Assembly (NCBI RefSeq): GCF_014651035.1
Contig: NZ_BMWC01000010.1
Location: 248,001-312,000 of the forward strand
Reading direction: 5' to 3'
Length of the DNA: 64,000 nt
Source of the DNA: Streptomyces lomondensis
GTDB taxonomy: Bacteria > Actinomycetota > Actinomycetes > Streptomycetales > Streptomycetaceae
Part shown: piece by piece, positions 25,498 through 33,739 of the stretch
Layout: each line of letters begins with the position of its first letter
Numbering within the stretch: the first letter of the stretch is position 1
The notes under the pieces: generated by a model
Seen by the model: only the letters and a program-made list of their open reading frames with translations
What the model was told of the DNA's origin: nothing
Databases searched by the model: none
Program-made: the position numbers and the translations under genes

Positions 25498-26297
25498 TGC
25501 CCTTCGTCAACTGGCTCAAGAGAAACCTCGTCGTCATCGCGGGACTGCTGACGCTCGCCTATCTGCTGCTGCCGAACATCATCGTGACGGTGTTCTCCTT
25601 CAACAAACCGAAGGGGCGCTTCAACTATGAATGGCAGCAGTTCTCCCTGGACGCATGGAAGGACCCGTGCGGCGTCTCCGACCTGTGCGGCTCGCTGTCG
25701 GTCAGCCTCCAGATCGCGTTCTGGGCGACCCTCGGCGCCACCCTCCTCGGCACGCTGATCGCCTTCGCCCTGGTCCGCTACCGGTTCCGCGCCCGCGGCG
25801 CCGTGAACTCGCTGATCTTCCTGCCGATGGCGATGCCCGAGGTCGTCATGGCCGCCTCGCTGCTCACCCTGTTCCTCAACATGGGCGCGCAGCTCGGCTT
25901 CTGGACGATCCTCATCGCGCACATCATGTTCTGCCTGAGTTTCGTGGTCACGGCCGTCAAAGCACGCGTGATGTCGATGGACCCAAAACTGGAGGAGGCG
26001 GCGCGGGACCTGTACGCCGGGCCGTTCCAGACCTTCGTCCGGGTCACCCTGCCGATAGCCGCCCCCGGAATAGCGGCCGGCGCGCTGCTCGCCTTCGCCC
26101 TCTCCTTCGACGACTTCATCATCACCAATTTCAACGCCGGCTCGACCCTCACCTTCCCCATGTTCGTCTGGGGCTCGGCGCAGCGCGGAACGCCCGTTCA
26201 GATCAATGTCATCGGCACGGCCATGTTCGTCGTCGCCGTACTGTTCGTGCTGGCCTCCATGGCTGTCGGTCATCGCCGCAACAGACAAAAGGCATAA
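25497..26297 (+). CDS. potC: polyamine ABC transporter permease (PotC-like)
   Basis: 266 residues starting MPFVNWLKRNLVVIAGLLTL. Six membrane helices are expected, and the EAA loop reads EEAARDLYAGPFQTFVRVTL with PIAAPGIAAG after it. The segment LSFDDFIITNF is characteristic of PotC/PotI permeases. The frame extends far upstream inside potB but the TGATG junction fixes the start. With PotB it forms the transmembrane channel. The AT content rises slightly near the 3' end compared with its neighbours. Confidence 0.93.
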   Translation: MPFVNWLKRNLVVIAGLLTLAYLLLPNIIVTVFSFNKPKGRFNYEWQQFSLDAWKDPCGVSDLCGSLSVSLQIAFWATLGATLLGTLIAFALVRYRFRARGAVNSLIFLPMAMPEVVMAASLLTLFLNMGAQLGFWTILIAHIMFCLSFVVTAVKARVMSMDPKLEEAARDLYAGPFQTFVRVTLPIAAPGIAAGALLAFALSFDDFIITNFNAGSTLTFPMFVWGSAQRGTPVQINVIGTAMFVVAVLFVLASMAVGHRRNRQKA

Positions 26298-26315
26298 CCG
26301 TAGGGAGTTGAAATC

Positions 26316-27743
26316 ATGGCCCCGAGCGCCATGAATCAGCGGTACAAATGGATTCGTTCGCTCTCCGACGCCCAGCCGGTCCCGTACTGGCTGGACGACC
26401 CCGGCCGGCCCCGTCCCGAACCCGCCCTCACCACCTCCGAGACCTGCGATCTGCTGGTCGTCGGCGGCGGCTACAGCGGACTGTGGACGGCGCTGGTCGC
26501 CAAGGAACGCGACCCGCGGCGGGACGTGGTGCTGGTGGAGGGCCGCGAGGTGGGCTGGGCCGCCTCGGGCCGCAACGGCGGATTCTGCGCCGCCTCCCTC
26601 ACCCACGGCCTGCCCAACGGCCTCGCCCGCTGGCCGGACGAGATCCACACGCTCCAGGAGCTGGGCACCCGCAACCTCGACGAGATCGAGGCGGCGGTCG
26701 CCCGGCACTCCATCGACTGCGACTTCGAACGCACCGGCGAGATCGACGTCGCCACCGAGCCGTACCAGGCGTGGGAACTGCGCGACTGGTACGAGGAGAC
26801 GTCCCGCCGGGGCCTCGCCGACGGTGTCGAGTACCTGGACACCGAAGCCGTACGGGAACAGGTGAACTCACCGACCTTCCAGGCGGGCCTGTGGGACCGC
26901 AGGGGCGTGGCGATGCTGCACCCGGCGAAACTGGCCTGGGGCCTGAAGCAGGCGTGCGTGAAGCTGGGAGTCCGCGTCTACGAGCACACCCCCGCGCTCA
27001 CGCTGAAGCCGTACGGCCCCGGTATGGCCGTCCGCACCCCCTACGGCCGGGTCCGCGCCCGACAGGTCGCCCTCGGCACCAACATCTTCCCGAACCTGGT
27101 CAGACGCGTCCGCTCCTACACCGTCCCGGTCTACGACTACGCCCTCATGACCGAGCCGCTCACCGCCGACCGGCTGGCGTCGATCGGCTGGAAGAACCGC
27201 CAGGGCCTCGGCGACAGCGCCAACCAGTTCCACTACTTCCGCCTGTCCGCCGACAACCGGATCCTCTGGGGCGGCTACGACGCGGTCTACCCCTACGGCG
27301 GGCGCGTCCGCGCCGAGTACGACGACCGCCCCGAGACCTACGCCAAGCTCGCCGGGCACTTCTTCACCTGCTTCCCGCAGCTGGAGGGCGTCCGCTTCAC
27401 CCACGCCTGGGGCGGCGCGATCGACACCTGCTCCCGCTTCTCGGCGTTCTTCGGCACCGCCCACCAGGGCAAGGTGGCCTACGCGGCCGGGTACACCGGC
27501 CTCGGCGTCGGCGCCACCCGGTTCGGCGCCGAGGTGATGCTGGACCTGCTGGCGGGGGAGCGCACCGAGCGGACCGAGCTGGAGATGGTCCGCAAGAAGC
27601 CGCTGCCGTTCCCGCCCGAGCCGTTCGCCTGGACGGGCATCGCGCTCACCAAGTGGTCCCTGGCCAGGGCGGACGCGCACGGCGGCCGACGCAACCTGTG
27701 GCTGCGGACCATGGACCGGCTGGGGCTCGGCTTCGACAGCTGA
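26316..27743 (+). CDS. FAD-dependent amine oxidase, gamma-glutamylputrescine oxidase-like
   Basis: 475 residues. A DAO-family FAD fold is shown by CDLLVVGGGYSGLWTALVAK (GxGxxG) and by VEGREVGWAASGRNGGFCAA, the covalent-flavin/ASGRNGG motif of PuuB-type oxidases. The C-terminal GxG segment is KVAYAAGYTGLGVGATRFGA. PuuB oxidises gamma-glutamylputrescine to its aldehyde. As last gene of the polyamine operon, next to an aldehyde dehydrogenase, this protein probably performs the amine-to-aldehyde step on putrescine or a derivative. No PuuA-like ligase is in the window, so the glutamylated substrate cannot be confirmed. AGGGAG is nine bases before the ATG; a second ATG five codons on is possible. 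Confidence 0.85.
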   Translation: MAPSAMNQRYKWIRSLSDAQPVPYWLDDPGRPRPEPALTTSETCDLLVVGGGYSGLWTALVAKERDPRRDVVLVEGREVGWAASGRNGGFCAASLTHGLPNGLARWPDEIHTLQELGTRNLDEIEAAVARHSIDCDFERTGEIDVATEPYQAWELRDWYEETSRRGLADGVEYLDTEAVREQVNSPTFQAGLWDRRGVAMLHPAKLAWGLKQACVKLGVRVYEHTPALTLKPYGPGMAVRTPYGRVRARQVALGTNIFPNLVRRVRSYTVPVYDYALMTEPLTADRLASIGWKNRQGLGDSANQFHYFRLSADNRILWGGYDAVYPYGGRVRAEYDDRPETYAKLAGHFFTCFPQLEGVRFTHAWGGAIDTCSRFSAFFGTAHQGKVAYAAGYTGLGVGATRFGAEVMLDLLAGERTERTELEMVRKKPLPFPPEPFAWTGIALTKWSLARADAHGGRRNLWLRTMDRLGLGFDS

Positions 27744-27766
27744 ACCGGCGGGGTGTGAGCCGGTTC
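27742..27766 (+). terminator. hairpin at the end of the polyamine operon
   Basis: GAACCGGC (27742-27749) pairs perfectly with GCCGGTTC (27759-27766) across a 9-base loop. The left arm overlaps the oxidase stop codon. No T-tract follows. Probable terminator. Confidence 0.55.
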
Positions 27767-27804
27767 ACTCCAACGAGGAGCCGGAACCCGCGTAATGACA
27801 GCGA

Positions 27805-27890
27805 GGAGACCCTCTTCTCCCTCGTGACGCCCTCGGGACGCGCCGCGCGTCCGCGAGGTTCACGAGATTCACGAGAGAGAAGGGGTCTTC
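27805..27890 (+). promoter_or_regulatory. long nested hairpin leader occluding a ribosome site
   Basis: An outer imperfect stem joins 27805-27826 (GGAGACCCTCTTCTCC then CTCGTG) to 27870-27890 (CACGAG then AGAGAAGGGGTCTTC). Inside it a second stem joins CCTCG-GGACGCG (27831-27842) to CGCGTCC-g-CGAGG (27846-27858) around a 3-base loop. CTCGTGA (27821-27827) could also pair with TCACGAG at 27860-27866, so two folds compete. The outer right arm contains the only purine-rich ribosome site (GAGAAGGGG) of the gene at 27894. Looks like a translational switch or a terminator remnant; inference only. Confidence 0.5.
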
Positions 27891-27893
27891 CCG

Positions 27894-28349
27894 ATGACCG
27901 GTCCGAAGACGGCGGTCGAGTGGCTCGCATCCGTCGCACCCGACCCCGAGGCCTGCCGCTGGGAATGGGAGCGCAACCCGCTCGGGGTCGCGCTGCTGCC
28001 GGCCGGCAGCGCCTGGGACGTGCTCATCCTGCCCGGTGAACTCGGCTACGCCACGCTCGACGTGCTCAGCCGCGTCCTTGACCGGCCGGGCCCCGTGCTC
28101 GTCGACTTCGGCGACGCGCGCATGGGGTTCTTCGTGCCGCCGGGCACCGTGGCCCGCTGGCTCGGCACGGGCATCCGCACGGCGGGCGCCGGCACCTGGA
28201 TCGTCGTGCCGTACCCGGGCCGCTCCTCACCCGGCGGCGTCCGCTGGCTGGTGCCCCCGGACGGCTCGGGCCTGCTGACGGACCCGGCGCTGCTGGAACT
28301 GGCGATGCACGAGGCGGCGGCGGGGCTGGCCACGGAGCCCGACGATTAG
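27894..28349 (+). CDS. uncharacterised 151-aa protein
   Basis: Not recognised with certainty. The protein is acidic and soluble, with no signal or membrane segment. Visible stretches are VEWLASVAPDPEACRWEWER, WDVLILPGELGYATLDVLSR, VLVDFGDARMGFFVPPGTVA and TWIVVPYPGRSSPGGVRWLV. The arrangement (Trp-rich start, WDVLxLP, PPG, IVVP, GGxRWLVPP) recalls the N-terminal segment of primase-polymerase-related Streptomyces hypotheticals, but catalytic residues cannot be assigned. The stop is three bases from the convergent PAP2 stop. Its translation is probably controlled by the structured leader at 27805-27890. Confidence 0.75.
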   Translation: MTGPKTAVEWLASVAPDPEACRWEWERNPLGVALLPAGSAWDVLILPGELGYATLDVLSRVLDRPGPVLVDFGDARMGFFVPPGTVARWLGTGIRTAGAGTWIVVPYPGRSSPGGVRWLVPPDGSGLLTDPALLELAMHEAAAGLATEPDD

Positions 28350-28352
28350 GCC

Positions 28353-29030
28353 CTACCGGGGTTGCTGGGGCGGTCGCGTCCGCCGGAGGAACAGCCACAG
28401 CGACGACAGCAGCACCGCGCACAGACACCAACTGGCCACCACGTCCAGCGGCCAGTGGTAGCCACGGCGGACCAGGCCGTAGCCGACGCCGAGGACCAGG
28501 ACGGCGCAGACGGCGACCAGGGCGCGGCGGGCGAGGGGCGTGCGCAGCAGCGGGAGCAGGAGCAGGGTCGCGCAGCCGTAGGCGACGGCGGCCGTGGCGG
28601 TGTGGCCGGAGGGGTAGTAGCCGGTGCCGGGCGGGACGGCCGGGGTGCCCGGGCGGTCCGTGAGTTCCTTGAGCGGGACGACCAGCGCCGGCACCAGGGC
28701 CATGAGGAGAGCAGCGGCGGCGACCGGCAGCCACCAGCGGTCCGTACGGCGGGTCCGTACGGCGACGTACCCGAGGGCGACGGCCAGGACCGGGACCGCG
28801 ACCTGGACGTTGCCCAGGTCGGCGAGGAGTTCGGAAGCGCGGTCCGGGTCGACGAGGCCGCGGCTGACGCGCTCGTCCAGCCCGACGAGCGGGCCGTCGG
28901 CGACGACCTGCCAGGTGATCAGGGCGAAGAGCAGGACGGGAAGGCCGAGCAGGAGGGCCAGGGTGCCGGGGCGTGTTCTCCCGCCCCGCGCGGGGGACGT
29001 GGTGCGCTCCTGGTTCGCGGGGATCGGCAT
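28353..29030 (-). CDS. PAP2-family membrane phosphatase
   Basis: 225 residues with five to six hydrophobic segments. PAP2 motifs: VPLKELTDRPGTP (motif 1, partly altered, since the second Arg-Pro of K-x6-RP is Gly-Thr-Pro here), YYPSGHTATAAVAYG (motif 2, PSGH) and VRRGYHWPLDVVASW (motif 3, R-x3-H-x3-D). Enzymes of this family dephosphorylate phosphatidic acid, undecaprenyl-PP or similar lipid phosphates at the membrane. The exact substrate cannot be told. ATG 29030 gives a short basic N-terminus before helix 1; no strong ribosome site is visible there. It is divergent from the acyltransferase, with 57 bases between. Confidence 0.85.
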   Translation of the reverse strand: MPIPANQERTTSPARGGRTRPGTLALLLGLPVLLFALITWQVVADGPLVGLDERVSRGLVDPDRASELLADLGNVQVAVPVLAVALGYVAVRTRRTDRWWLPVAAAALLMALVPALVVPLKELTDRPGTPAVPPGTGYYPSGHTATAAVAYGCATLLLLPLLRTPLARRALVAVCAVLVLGVGYGLVRRGYHWPLDVVASWCLCAVLLSSLWLFLRRTRPPQQPR

Positions 29031-29087
29031 GGGGCACAGCTTGGCACGAGCACAGACGCCCACTCGCGGCCCCCTGCGGAGGAACAC

Positions 29088-31088
29088 GTGAACCACCCGG
29101 CGAACGACGACAGCCTCTTCGACCACTGCCCGTGGCTCTTCGCCGAGCAGGCGTCGGACGGGCAGCGGGCGGCACAGCAGCAGCGCCAGAAGCGGCTGCT
29201 GGCGACGCCGGGTTCGGTGCGGCTCGGTGCGGACTGCTTCGTCGCGGAGACGGCCGCCGTGCACCCGGACGTCCTGCACCTGGGCGACCGCTCCTACATC
29301 GCGGCCCACGCCTACGTCACCGGCGTCATACGCACCGGCGCCGACTGCACGATCAACCCCTTCACGGTGGTGCGCGGCACCGTCACCCTGGGGAACGGGG
29401 TGCGTATCGGCGCCCACACCTCGCTCCTCGGCTTCAACCACGGCTTCGCACCCGACCTGCCGGTCCATCAACAGCCGGTCACCAGCCGCGGGATCACGGT
29501 GGGCGACGACGTGTGGATCGGCTCCCACGTGGTCGTCGTCGACGGCGTCACCATCGGGGACCACTGCGTCATCGGGGCGGGCGCGGTGGTGACGAAGGAC
29601 CTGCCGGCCTGGACGGTGGCAGCGGGGAATCCGGCACGGCACATCCGGGACCGCCGGGAGCCGGGCGCCCCGGGCCGGGGCGACGCGGAGGGGCTTGAGC
29701 GGGAGCGTCGTGAGCCGGAGGGGACGGGGGGCGGCGTGGCGTCGGAGGGCGGTGGGGCCTCGGGGCCTGGTGACGGGGCCGCACCGGCCGGTGGGCCCCC
29801 GCCTGGTGACCGGGCTGCACCGACCGGTGGACCCCAGCGCCCCGCCCCCGCGCTCGGCCAGGGCCATGGCGGCCCGTGCGACCACCCGGACCAGCCACCG
29901 GCCGCCCCGCTCCGCCACGCCCCGCGCGCACCGGCACCGTCCCAGACCGGCGCCCCGGCACCGTCCCCCGCTGGCGCCCCGACCCTCGCCGGCGCCCCGG
30001 CCCTCGCCGCGCAGCTCGCCGCGTTCGCCGAGACCGCCCGGGCGCAGGCACCCGACCTGCTCGACCGCTGCCGGTGCCCCGACACCGGCCGCTACGTCGA
30101 CCGGTCCGGCGCCCGGCCGACCGTGCGGGCCCACTGCGACGCCGTCGAGATCGCCGACCTCCTGCTCGGGGACGTACCGCCCGGCCTGCCCGCCGCCGCA
30201 CACGTGGCACGACTGCGCGGCCTCCAGGACCCGGCCACCGGTCTCGTCCCGGAGTACGGCGCGGCCCCGCCGCTCCCCGGCCCCGCCGGGCTCCCGGACG
30301 ACGACGGTGCCGCGGCCTATCACGTGCTGTGCGTGGGCTACGCGCTGGACCTGCTCGGGAGTTCCTTCGCCCACCCGGTCCACACGGTGCGGACCACGAC
30401 AGCCGACCGGCTGGTCCGGCACCTGGCCGCACTGCCCTGGCGCGACCGCGCCTGGCACGCCGGGGCCTGGGTCGACTCCTGGGCCACCGCCGCGCACTGG
30501 AACCTGCGCCTCGGCGTCGAAGCGGCCGCGCCCGGGGCGCTGGAGGCGCTGTTCGGCTGGCTGCACACCCACGCCGACCCCTGGACCGGCATGTGGGGCT
30601 CACCCACCCCCGAGGGCGGACGCCTTCAGATGGTCAACGGCTACTACCGGCTCACCCGGGGTTCCTTCGCCCAGTTCGCCCTGCCCGTGCCGTACGCGGA
30701 GCGCGTGATCGACACGGTCCTGGACCACGCGCGCGACCCCCGCCACTTCGCCCCGGGCCGCGAGAACGCCTGCAACGTCCTGGACGTGATCCACCCCCTG
30801 TGGCTCTGCGCCCGGCAGACCACCCACCGTTTCGAAGAGACCCGAGCCTGGGCGGCGACCCAGCTCACCGCCGCCCTGGGCCGCTGGCACCCGGGCCGGG
30901 GCTTCGCCTTCGGCCCCACCCCCGACGGCACCGGCCCGGGCCGCGAACCCGGCCTCCAGGGCACGGAGATGTGGCTCGCCATCATCTGGCTGCTCGCGGA
31001 CGTACTGGGCCTCGCCGACGTCCTGGGCTACCGCCCCCGCGGCATCCACCGCCCGGAACCGGCACCACCCGCCGGAAAACCGTCCTGA
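29088..31088 (+). CDS. hexapeptide acyltransferase fused to a large unknown C-terminal domain
   Basis: 666 residues from GTG 29088 (GGAGGA four bases upstream). About 40-190 is a left-handed beta-helix acyltransferase of the maltose/galactoside O-acetyltransferase group: VLHLGDRSYIAAHAYVTGVI, GNGVRIGAHTSLLGFNHGF (active-site His region), GDDVWIGSHVVVVDGVTIGD and VIGAGAVVTKDLPAWTV. A 110-residue Pro/Gly/Ala linker follows. About 310-650 is a separate Trp/His-rich, probably all-alpha domain (AWHAGAWVDSWATAAHWNLR, THADPWTGMWGS, NACNVLDVIHPLWLCARQTT, GTEMWLAIIWLLADVL) resembling alpha-toroid sugar-processing folds. The pairing suggests modification of a polysaccharide or glycoconjugate. No signal peptide. 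Confidence 0.75.
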   Translation: MNHPANDDSLFDHCPWLFAEQASDGQRAAQQQRQKRLLATPGSVRLGADCFVAETAAVHPDVLHLGDRSYIAAHAYVTGVIRTGADCTINPFTVVRGTVTLGNGVRIGAHTSLLGFNHGFAPDLPVHQQPVTSRGITVGDDVWIGSHVVVVDGVTIGDHCVIGAGAVVTKDLPAWTVAAGNPARHIRDRREPGAPGRGDAEGLERERREPEGTGGGVASEGGGASGPGDGAAPAGGPPPGDRAAPTGGPQRPAPALGQGHGGPCDHPDQPPAAPLRHAPRAPAPSQTGAPAPSPAGAPTLAGAPALAAQLAAFAETARAQAPDLLDRCRCPDTGRYVDRSGARPTVRAHCDAVEIADLLLGDVPPGLPAAAHVARLRGLQDPATGLVPEYGAAPPLPGPAGLPDDDGAAAYHVLCVGYALDLLGSSFAHPVHTVRTTTADRLVRHLAALPWRDRAWHAGAWVDSWATAAHWNLRLGVEAAAPGALEALFGWLHTHADPWTGMWGSPTPEGGRLQMVNGYYRLTRGSFAQFALPVPYAERVIDTVLDHARDPRHFAPGRENACNVLDVIHPLWLCARQTTHRFEETRAWAATQLTAALGRWHPGRGFAFGPTPDGTGPGREPGLQGTEMWLAIIWLLADVLGLADVLGYRPRGIHRPEPAPPAGKPS

Positions 31089-31095
31089 CGCCGAC

Positions 31096-31185
31096 TCACG
31101 GAATGGCCTCGATCCGCTCCAGATTCTCCTCGCCCCATTCCCCGAGCGGCGCCAACGCGGCATTGAGGGAATGACCGAATTCATC
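31096..31185 (-). pseudogene. 3' remnant of an HxlR-family regulator
   Basis: Only the last 28 or so codons remain, reading EFGHSLNAALAPLGEWGEEN then LERIEAIP and a stop. This is the typical end of a winged-helix HxlR repressor (TEFGxSLxxxLxPLxxWG). No DNA-binding part is present upstream: the frame runs straight into the divergent oxidoreductase remnant. Normally an HxlR gene and its target oxidoreductase are divergent; here the promoter and both gene starts have been deleted. Confidence 0.65.
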
Positions 31186-31188
31186 CGG

Positions 31189-31807
31189 CCCTCCACACGA
31201 ACAAAACGGCGTTCCTGGCGGCGGGACACCCGACAATCGTCTGGAACCGCACCCCGGGCCGGGCCGCGCCGCTGGTGGAGAAGGAGCCGTGCACGCCGGG
31301 TCGGTCGCGGACGCGGTCGCGGCGAGCGGGCTGGTCGTCATCTGCCTGACCACCTTCGAGGACACCCGCGCGGCACTGGAACCGGCCGCCGGGGCGTTAC
31401 GGGGCCGGGCCCTCGTCACCCTGAACAGCGGCTCCCCGGCCGGCGCCCGCCTGCTCGCCGGCGGGTGCTGGGAGGCGACACCGTCCATCTCGGGGACGAG
31501 CCCGATCTCGCCGCGCTGTACGAGATGGCGGTGGGCGCGATGCTGCTGCCCGCGCTCGTCGGGTTCTTCCAGGGCGCCGCCGCCCTCCAGGCGCGCGGAC
31601 TGCCGGCCGACTCGATGGTGCGGTTCGCCGGCAAGTGGCTGGACATGATCAAAGGGCTGCTGCCGGTCTACGCCGCGGAGATCGACAGCGGTGACTACAA
31701 CGACGCCGCGAGTTCGGTGAACCTCTTCCTCGCGGGCGCGGCCCATGACGACGACCGGGGAGCACAGCATCTCGGCACTGACCGAGCTGCTCAGGAAGGG
31801 GGCGTAG
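31189..31807 (+). pseudogene. decayed NAD(P)-dependent oxidoreductase (imine reductase type)
   Basis: Fragments in three frames rebuild one protein: FLAAGHPTIVWNRTPGRAAP; then, after a one-base loss near 31285, VHAGSVADAVAASGLVVICL up to SPAGAR; then, after an internal deletion near 31455, VLGGDTVHLGDEPDLAALYE through AGKWLDMIKGLLPVYAAEI and VNLFLAGAAHD. After a last deletion near 31765 it ends GEHSISALTELLRKGA and TAG. The N-terminal GxMGxx cofactor site is missing. This is the pattern of 6-phosphogluconate-dehydrogenase-like/imine reductases. With at least four lesions it cannot be functional. Confidence 0.75.
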
Positions 31808-31816
31808 AGGGAGGTC

Positions 31817-31854
31817 GGCCGCCCCGGAACAGGGGGGGTGGTTCCGGGGCGGCC
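31817..31854. terminator. perfect 14-bp stem-loop
   Basis: GGCCGCCCCGGAAC (31817-31830) and GTTCCGGGGCGGCC (31841-31854) are exact complements around a 10-base loop, ten bases after the pseudogene stop. No T-tract. Confidence 0.7.
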
Positions 31855-31868
31855 GTCCGGACCGGAAC

Positions 31869-31900
31869 GTCGCCGCCCCGGGGGGTTTGGGGCGGGCGAC
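31869..31900. terminator. second GC-rich stem-loop
   Basis: GTCGCCGCCCC (31869-31879) pairs with GGGGCGGGCGAC (31889-31900) with one bulged base and a 9-base loop. Directly behind the first hairpin; may act in tandem with it. Confidence 0.55.
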
Positions 31901-31995
31901 TGTCCGATCGGTGAGGAGATCCAGAGCCTCAGGCTCCGGTTGTGTGCGCGAGGGCACGACCAGGTCGAAGCTGGGGAGGCCCCGGCCTGATGTCA

Positions 31996-32013
31996 CCCAC
32001 AGTCCCCTGTGGG
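31996..32013 (-). terminator. hairpin downstream of gabT
   Basis: CCCACAG (31996-32002) pairs with CTGTGGG (32007-32013) across 4 bases, about 140 bases past the gabT stop. Weak candidate. Confidence 0.35.
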
Positions 32014-32152
32014 CGGGGTGTATCTCTCATCTGGGTAGAACCTACGACAGGGGCTCGGCGGAGGACAGGCCGCAGGGCCCGCTGTCATCCACCTCGCACA
32101 CCTTCTTCACACGCTCTGCCGCTCGCCGCCCCGGTAGCGGAACGGGACCGGC

Positions 32153-33487
32153 TCAGATGTGGGAGAACGCCTGCTCGATGATGTCGAGGCCCTCGTTCAG
32201 CAGGTCCTCGCCGATCACCAGCGGCGGCAGGAAGCGGAGCACGTTGCCGTAGGTGCCACAGGTCAGGACCAGCAGCCCCTCGGCGTGACAGGCCTTGGCA
32301 AGTGCGGCGGTCGCCTCCGGATTCGGCTCCTTGGTGGCGCGGTCCTTGACCAGCTCGATGGCGATCATCGCGCCGCGTCCGCGGACATCGCCGATGATGT
32401 CGAACTTCTCCTGCATGGCGGACAGGCGCGCCTTCATCACGGCCTCGATGGTCTTCGCCCGGGCGTTGAGGTCGAGCTCCTTCATCGTCTCGATCGAGCC
32501 GAGCGCACCGGCGCAGGCGACCGGGTTGCCGCCGTAGGTGCCGCCCAGGCCGCCGGCGTGCGCGGCGTCCATGATCTCGGCGCGACCGGTGACGGCGGCG
32601 AGCGGCAGCCCGCCGGCGATGCCCTTCGCCGTCGTGATCAGGTCCGGGACGATCCCCTCGTCCTCACACGCGAACCACTGGCCCGTGCGGCAGAAGCCCG
32701 ACTGGATCTCGTCGGCGACGAACACGATGCCGTGGTCGGAGGCGAACTTCCGGATCGCCGGCAGGAAGCCCTTGGCCGGCTCGATGAAGCCGCCCTCGCC
32801 GAGCACCGGCTCGATGATGATCGCGGCCACGTTCTCGGCGCCGACCTGCTTGCTGATCTGGTCGATGGCCTGCGCGGCGGCCTCGGGGCCGGCGTTCTCC
32901 GGACCGGTCGGCCAGCGGTAGCCGTAGGCGACCGGCACCCGGTACACCTCGGGCGCGAACGGCCCGAAGCCATGCTTGTACGGCATGTTCTTCGAGGTCA
33001 GCGCCATCGTCAGGTTGGTCCGGCCGTGGTAGCCGTGGTCGAAGACGACGACCGCCTGGCGCTTGGTGTACGCACGGGCGATCTTGACGGCGTTCTCGAC
33101 GGCCTCGGCGCCCGAGTTGAACAGGGCGCTCTTCTTGGCGTGGTCACCCGGGGTCAGCTCGGCGAGCGCCTCGGCGACCTCGACGTACCCCTCGTAGGGC
33201 GTGACCATGAAGCAGGTGTGGGTGAAGTCGGCGAGCTGCGCGGTCGCCCGCCGTACGACGGCCTCGGCGGAGGCGCCGACGGACGTCACGGCGATGCCCG
33301 ACCCGAAGTCGATGAGCCGGTTCCCGTCGACGTCCTCGATGATCCCGCCGCCCGCGCGTGCCGTGAACACGGGCAGCACGGAGCCCACACCCTGCGCGAC
33401 CGCGGCGGTGCGGCGGGCCTGAAGCTCCTGCGACTTCGGTCCGGGGATGGCGGTGACGACGCGACGCTCCTGCGGAAGTGCGGTCAT
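32153..33487 (-). CDS. gabT: 4-aminobutyrate aminotransferase
   Basis: 444 residues. Class III aminotransferase: FNSGAEAVENAVKIARAYTK, VVFDHGYHGRTNLTMALTSK, VAAIIIEPVLGEGGFI, VFVADEIQSGFCRTGQWFAC (Asp of the PLP pyridine contact) and LITTAKGIAGGLPLAAVTGR (PLP Lys). It transfers the GABA amino group to 2-oxoglutarate, giving succinate semialdehyde. AGGAG lies six bases before the ATG. The GABA it consumes can come from the polyamine operon at 20.6-27.7 kb. The frame is open far upstream but those codons are the antisense of the neighbour. Confidence 0.93.
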   Translation of the reverse strand: MTALPQERRVVTAIPGPKSQELQARRTAAVAQGVGSVLPVFTARAGGGIIEDVDGNRLIDFGSGIAVTSVGASAEAVVRRATAQLADFTHTCFMVTPYEGYVEVAEALAELTPGDHAKKSALFNSGAEAVENAVKIARAYTKRQAVVVFDHGYHGRTNLTMALTSKNMPYKHGFGPFAPEVYRVPVAYGYRWPTGPENAGPEAAAQAIDQISKQVGAENVAAIIIEPVLGEGGFIEPAKGFLPAIRKFASDHGIVFVADEIQSGFCRTGQWFACEDEGIVPDLITTAKGIAGGLPLAAVTGRAEIMDAAHAGGLGGTYGGNPVACAGALGSIETMKELDLNARAKTIEAVMKARLSAMQEKFDIIGDVRGRGAMIAIELVKDRATKEPNPEATAALAKACHAEGLLVLTCGTYGNVLRFLPPLVIGEDLLNEGLDIIEQAFSHI

Positions 33488-33739
33488 GCGAGGCTCCTGG
33501 GGTGGTGCGGATGGGGAGACACGGACACGTGGCTTCTTTTCTCGCAGGCTAGGGCGGGGTGAGGGGGGTGGGCATGCTCCATGTGGGCGTTGTCGGCGGG
33601 GCGCGTTGTCCGGGGTGGACATGGCACTCTCCGGGACCGGTGCCCACGACCCGGCCGTGTAAGCGGTGAACTCCCCAGGGGAGGGCGTTAGATTGGCTCG
33701 CTGATGGTGGACGGAGCGGCTGGTCAGGGGGCAAGGGCG

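Larger units (their letters stand above)
31808..32152. other. 345-base gene-free stretch with three hairpins
   Basis: No gene is seen between the oxidoreductase remnant and the end of gabT. The stretch holds three strong inverted repeats, at 31817-31854, 31869-31900 and 31996-32013. The remainder (32014-32152) shows neither coding pattern nor repeats. Since gabT ends towards it, the hairpins probably terminate gabT on the minus strand or the dead gene on the plus strand. Confidence 0.6.

Noticed and set aside
31171..31914. Intact-looking 247-codon plus-strand frame
   Set aside because: Only its middle is homologous to an oxidoreductase; start and end come from other frames, so it is part of a pseudogene.
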